A DNA stretch of 64,000 nucleotides from JAOUEA01 sp963825685 (GTDB lineage Bacteria; Actinomycetota; UBA4738; HRBIN12). The notes beneath the pieces are model-generated. The model was not told the origin of the DNA and did no database searches. It saw nothing but the letters and a program-made list of their open reading frames with translations. The translations under genes were made by a program, and so were the position numbers. The stretch spans positions 62,001 to 126,000 of the forward strand of contig CAWGUD010000009.1 of the NCBI GenBank assembly GCA_963825685.1. Direction: 5' to 3'. Below are positions 63,591 through 64,000 of the stretch, piece by piece (positions within the stretch are counted from its first letter, which is position 1; every line of letters starts with the position of its first letter).

Positions 63591-64000
63591 ATGATCGTCG
63601 TTCTGATCATCGCCGTTGTCGGCCTCGTCGCCGGGCTCATCGCCGGCGGTAGCGTGCGCAACTTCGAGCGGATCCACGTGTATTGGTGGGGCGCGGCGAC
63701 CGCCGGGCTCGTGTTGCAGGTCATCCCGCTCAGGCGCTGGCTCGACGACGACGTAGCGGTCGCGGCACTTGTGGGGAGCTACGTCTTGCTCCTCACATTC
63801 GTCTGGGTGAATCGGCGACTGCCCGCCGCGCCCCTGTTACTGCTCGGCCTCACGCTCAACATGGCCGTGATCGCGCTGAACGGCGGCATGCCTGTGAGCG
63901 AGGCGTCGATCCGCGCGGCGGGTGGATCGAGCGGCATGCTCCCGTCCGCGCTCGACGACGGGAAGCACCACCTGATGACGTCATCGGACGTGCTGGCCCC
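63591..64000 (+). CDS. DUF5317-family membrane protein, 5' part only
   Basis: From ATG 63591 to the window edge about 136 residues are visible. Helices lie at ~1-20 (IVVLIIAVVGLVAGLIAGG), ~30-46, ~58-73 and ~82-97, followed by ALNGGMPVSEASIRAAGG and KHHLMTSSDVL, the conserved 'N-G-G-x-M-P-V' and 'K-H/x' block of DUF5317, a family common in deep actinobacterial lineages. Function is unknown. The rest of the gene lies beyond 64000. No clear promoter is seen in the 120 bases after the divergent MpaB gene. Confidence 0.75.
   Translation, partial: MIVVLIIAVVGLVAGLIAGGSVRNFERIHVYWWGAATAGLVLQVIPLRRWLDDDVAVAALVGSYVLLLTFVWVNRRLPAAPLLLLGLTLNMAVIALNGGMPVSEASIRAAGGSSGMLPSALDDGKHHLMTSSDVLA

Overview
The window is about 64 kb of very GC-rich, gene-dense bacterial DNA holding about 64 protein genes on both strands, with no intergenic gap above about 130 bases. 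I see no RNA gene, CRISPR array, insertion sequence, phage gene or origin. The gene content points to a deep-branching, uncultivated member of the Actinomycetota: an F420-type luciferase-like oxidoreductase, an ECF42-type sigma factor with its DGPF partner, an MpaB-family oxygenase, a DUF5317 protein, EtfD next to etfBA, an HRDC-carrying UvrD helicase, and leaderless-type promoters (TANNNT followed 6-7 bases later by ATG or GTG). I cannot assign a genus from sequence alone.

Layout. 1-4137: a partial alpha/beta-hydrolase, a small unknown gene and a giant membrane protein fused to an MFS transporter. 4263-7384: two divergent alkaline-phosphatase-fold proteins. 7384-12132: a metal block made of a DUF318 permease, a TIGR03943 partner, and zur-znuB-znuC-znuA with a candidate Zur box at the znuA start. 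12210-16052: LLM oxidoreductase, MutY, CBS protein and a glutaryl-CoA-dehydrogenase-like enzyme. 16185-20315: DGPF protein with ECF42 sigma factor, then an MBOAT O-acyltransferase with an SGNH protein. 20331-26310: TrpB2, Rieske protein, CDP-alcohol phosphatidyltransferase, GreA, aldehyde dehydrogenase, SDR and a lipoprotein.

26333-33989 is the most coherent accessory block. A GntR/UTRA regulator heads a leftward operon (LsrF/DhnA-type aldolase, zinc dehydrogenase, FGGY kinase). Divergently there is a small membrane protein, an ethanolamine-type APC permease and a glutamine-synthetase-family ligase. Near-identical palindromes lie in the gntR promoter and again in front of the permease, which suggests one regulator for sugar or polyol breakdown and for amine uptake with gamma-glutamylation.

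33997-42909 holds MaoC, EtfB, EtfA and EtfD (electron exit from acyl-CoA dehydrogenation), LysE, an APH-like kinase, a second GcdH-like enzyme, a class I amidotransferase and a PuuD-GrpB fusion. 43038-50020 is an LD-carboxypeptidase followed by a complete peptide/nickel-type ABC importer whose binding protein carries a C-terminal membrane anchor. 50027-64000 holds a winged-helix/coiled-coil protein, CoA-transferase plus methyltransferase, a MoxR AAA+ with a VWA protein, an ankyrin protein, UvrD-like helicase, a UbiA-like/UbiE-like/HAD group, an MpaB-like oxygenase and a partial DUF5317 gene.

A caution for every reader: about 20 genes are broken by single-base frameshifts although both halves match one family. 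The two worst are the FGGY kinase and the ABC binding protein. This looks like indel error in the assembly rather than gene decay, so I report such genes as one CDS over the full span.
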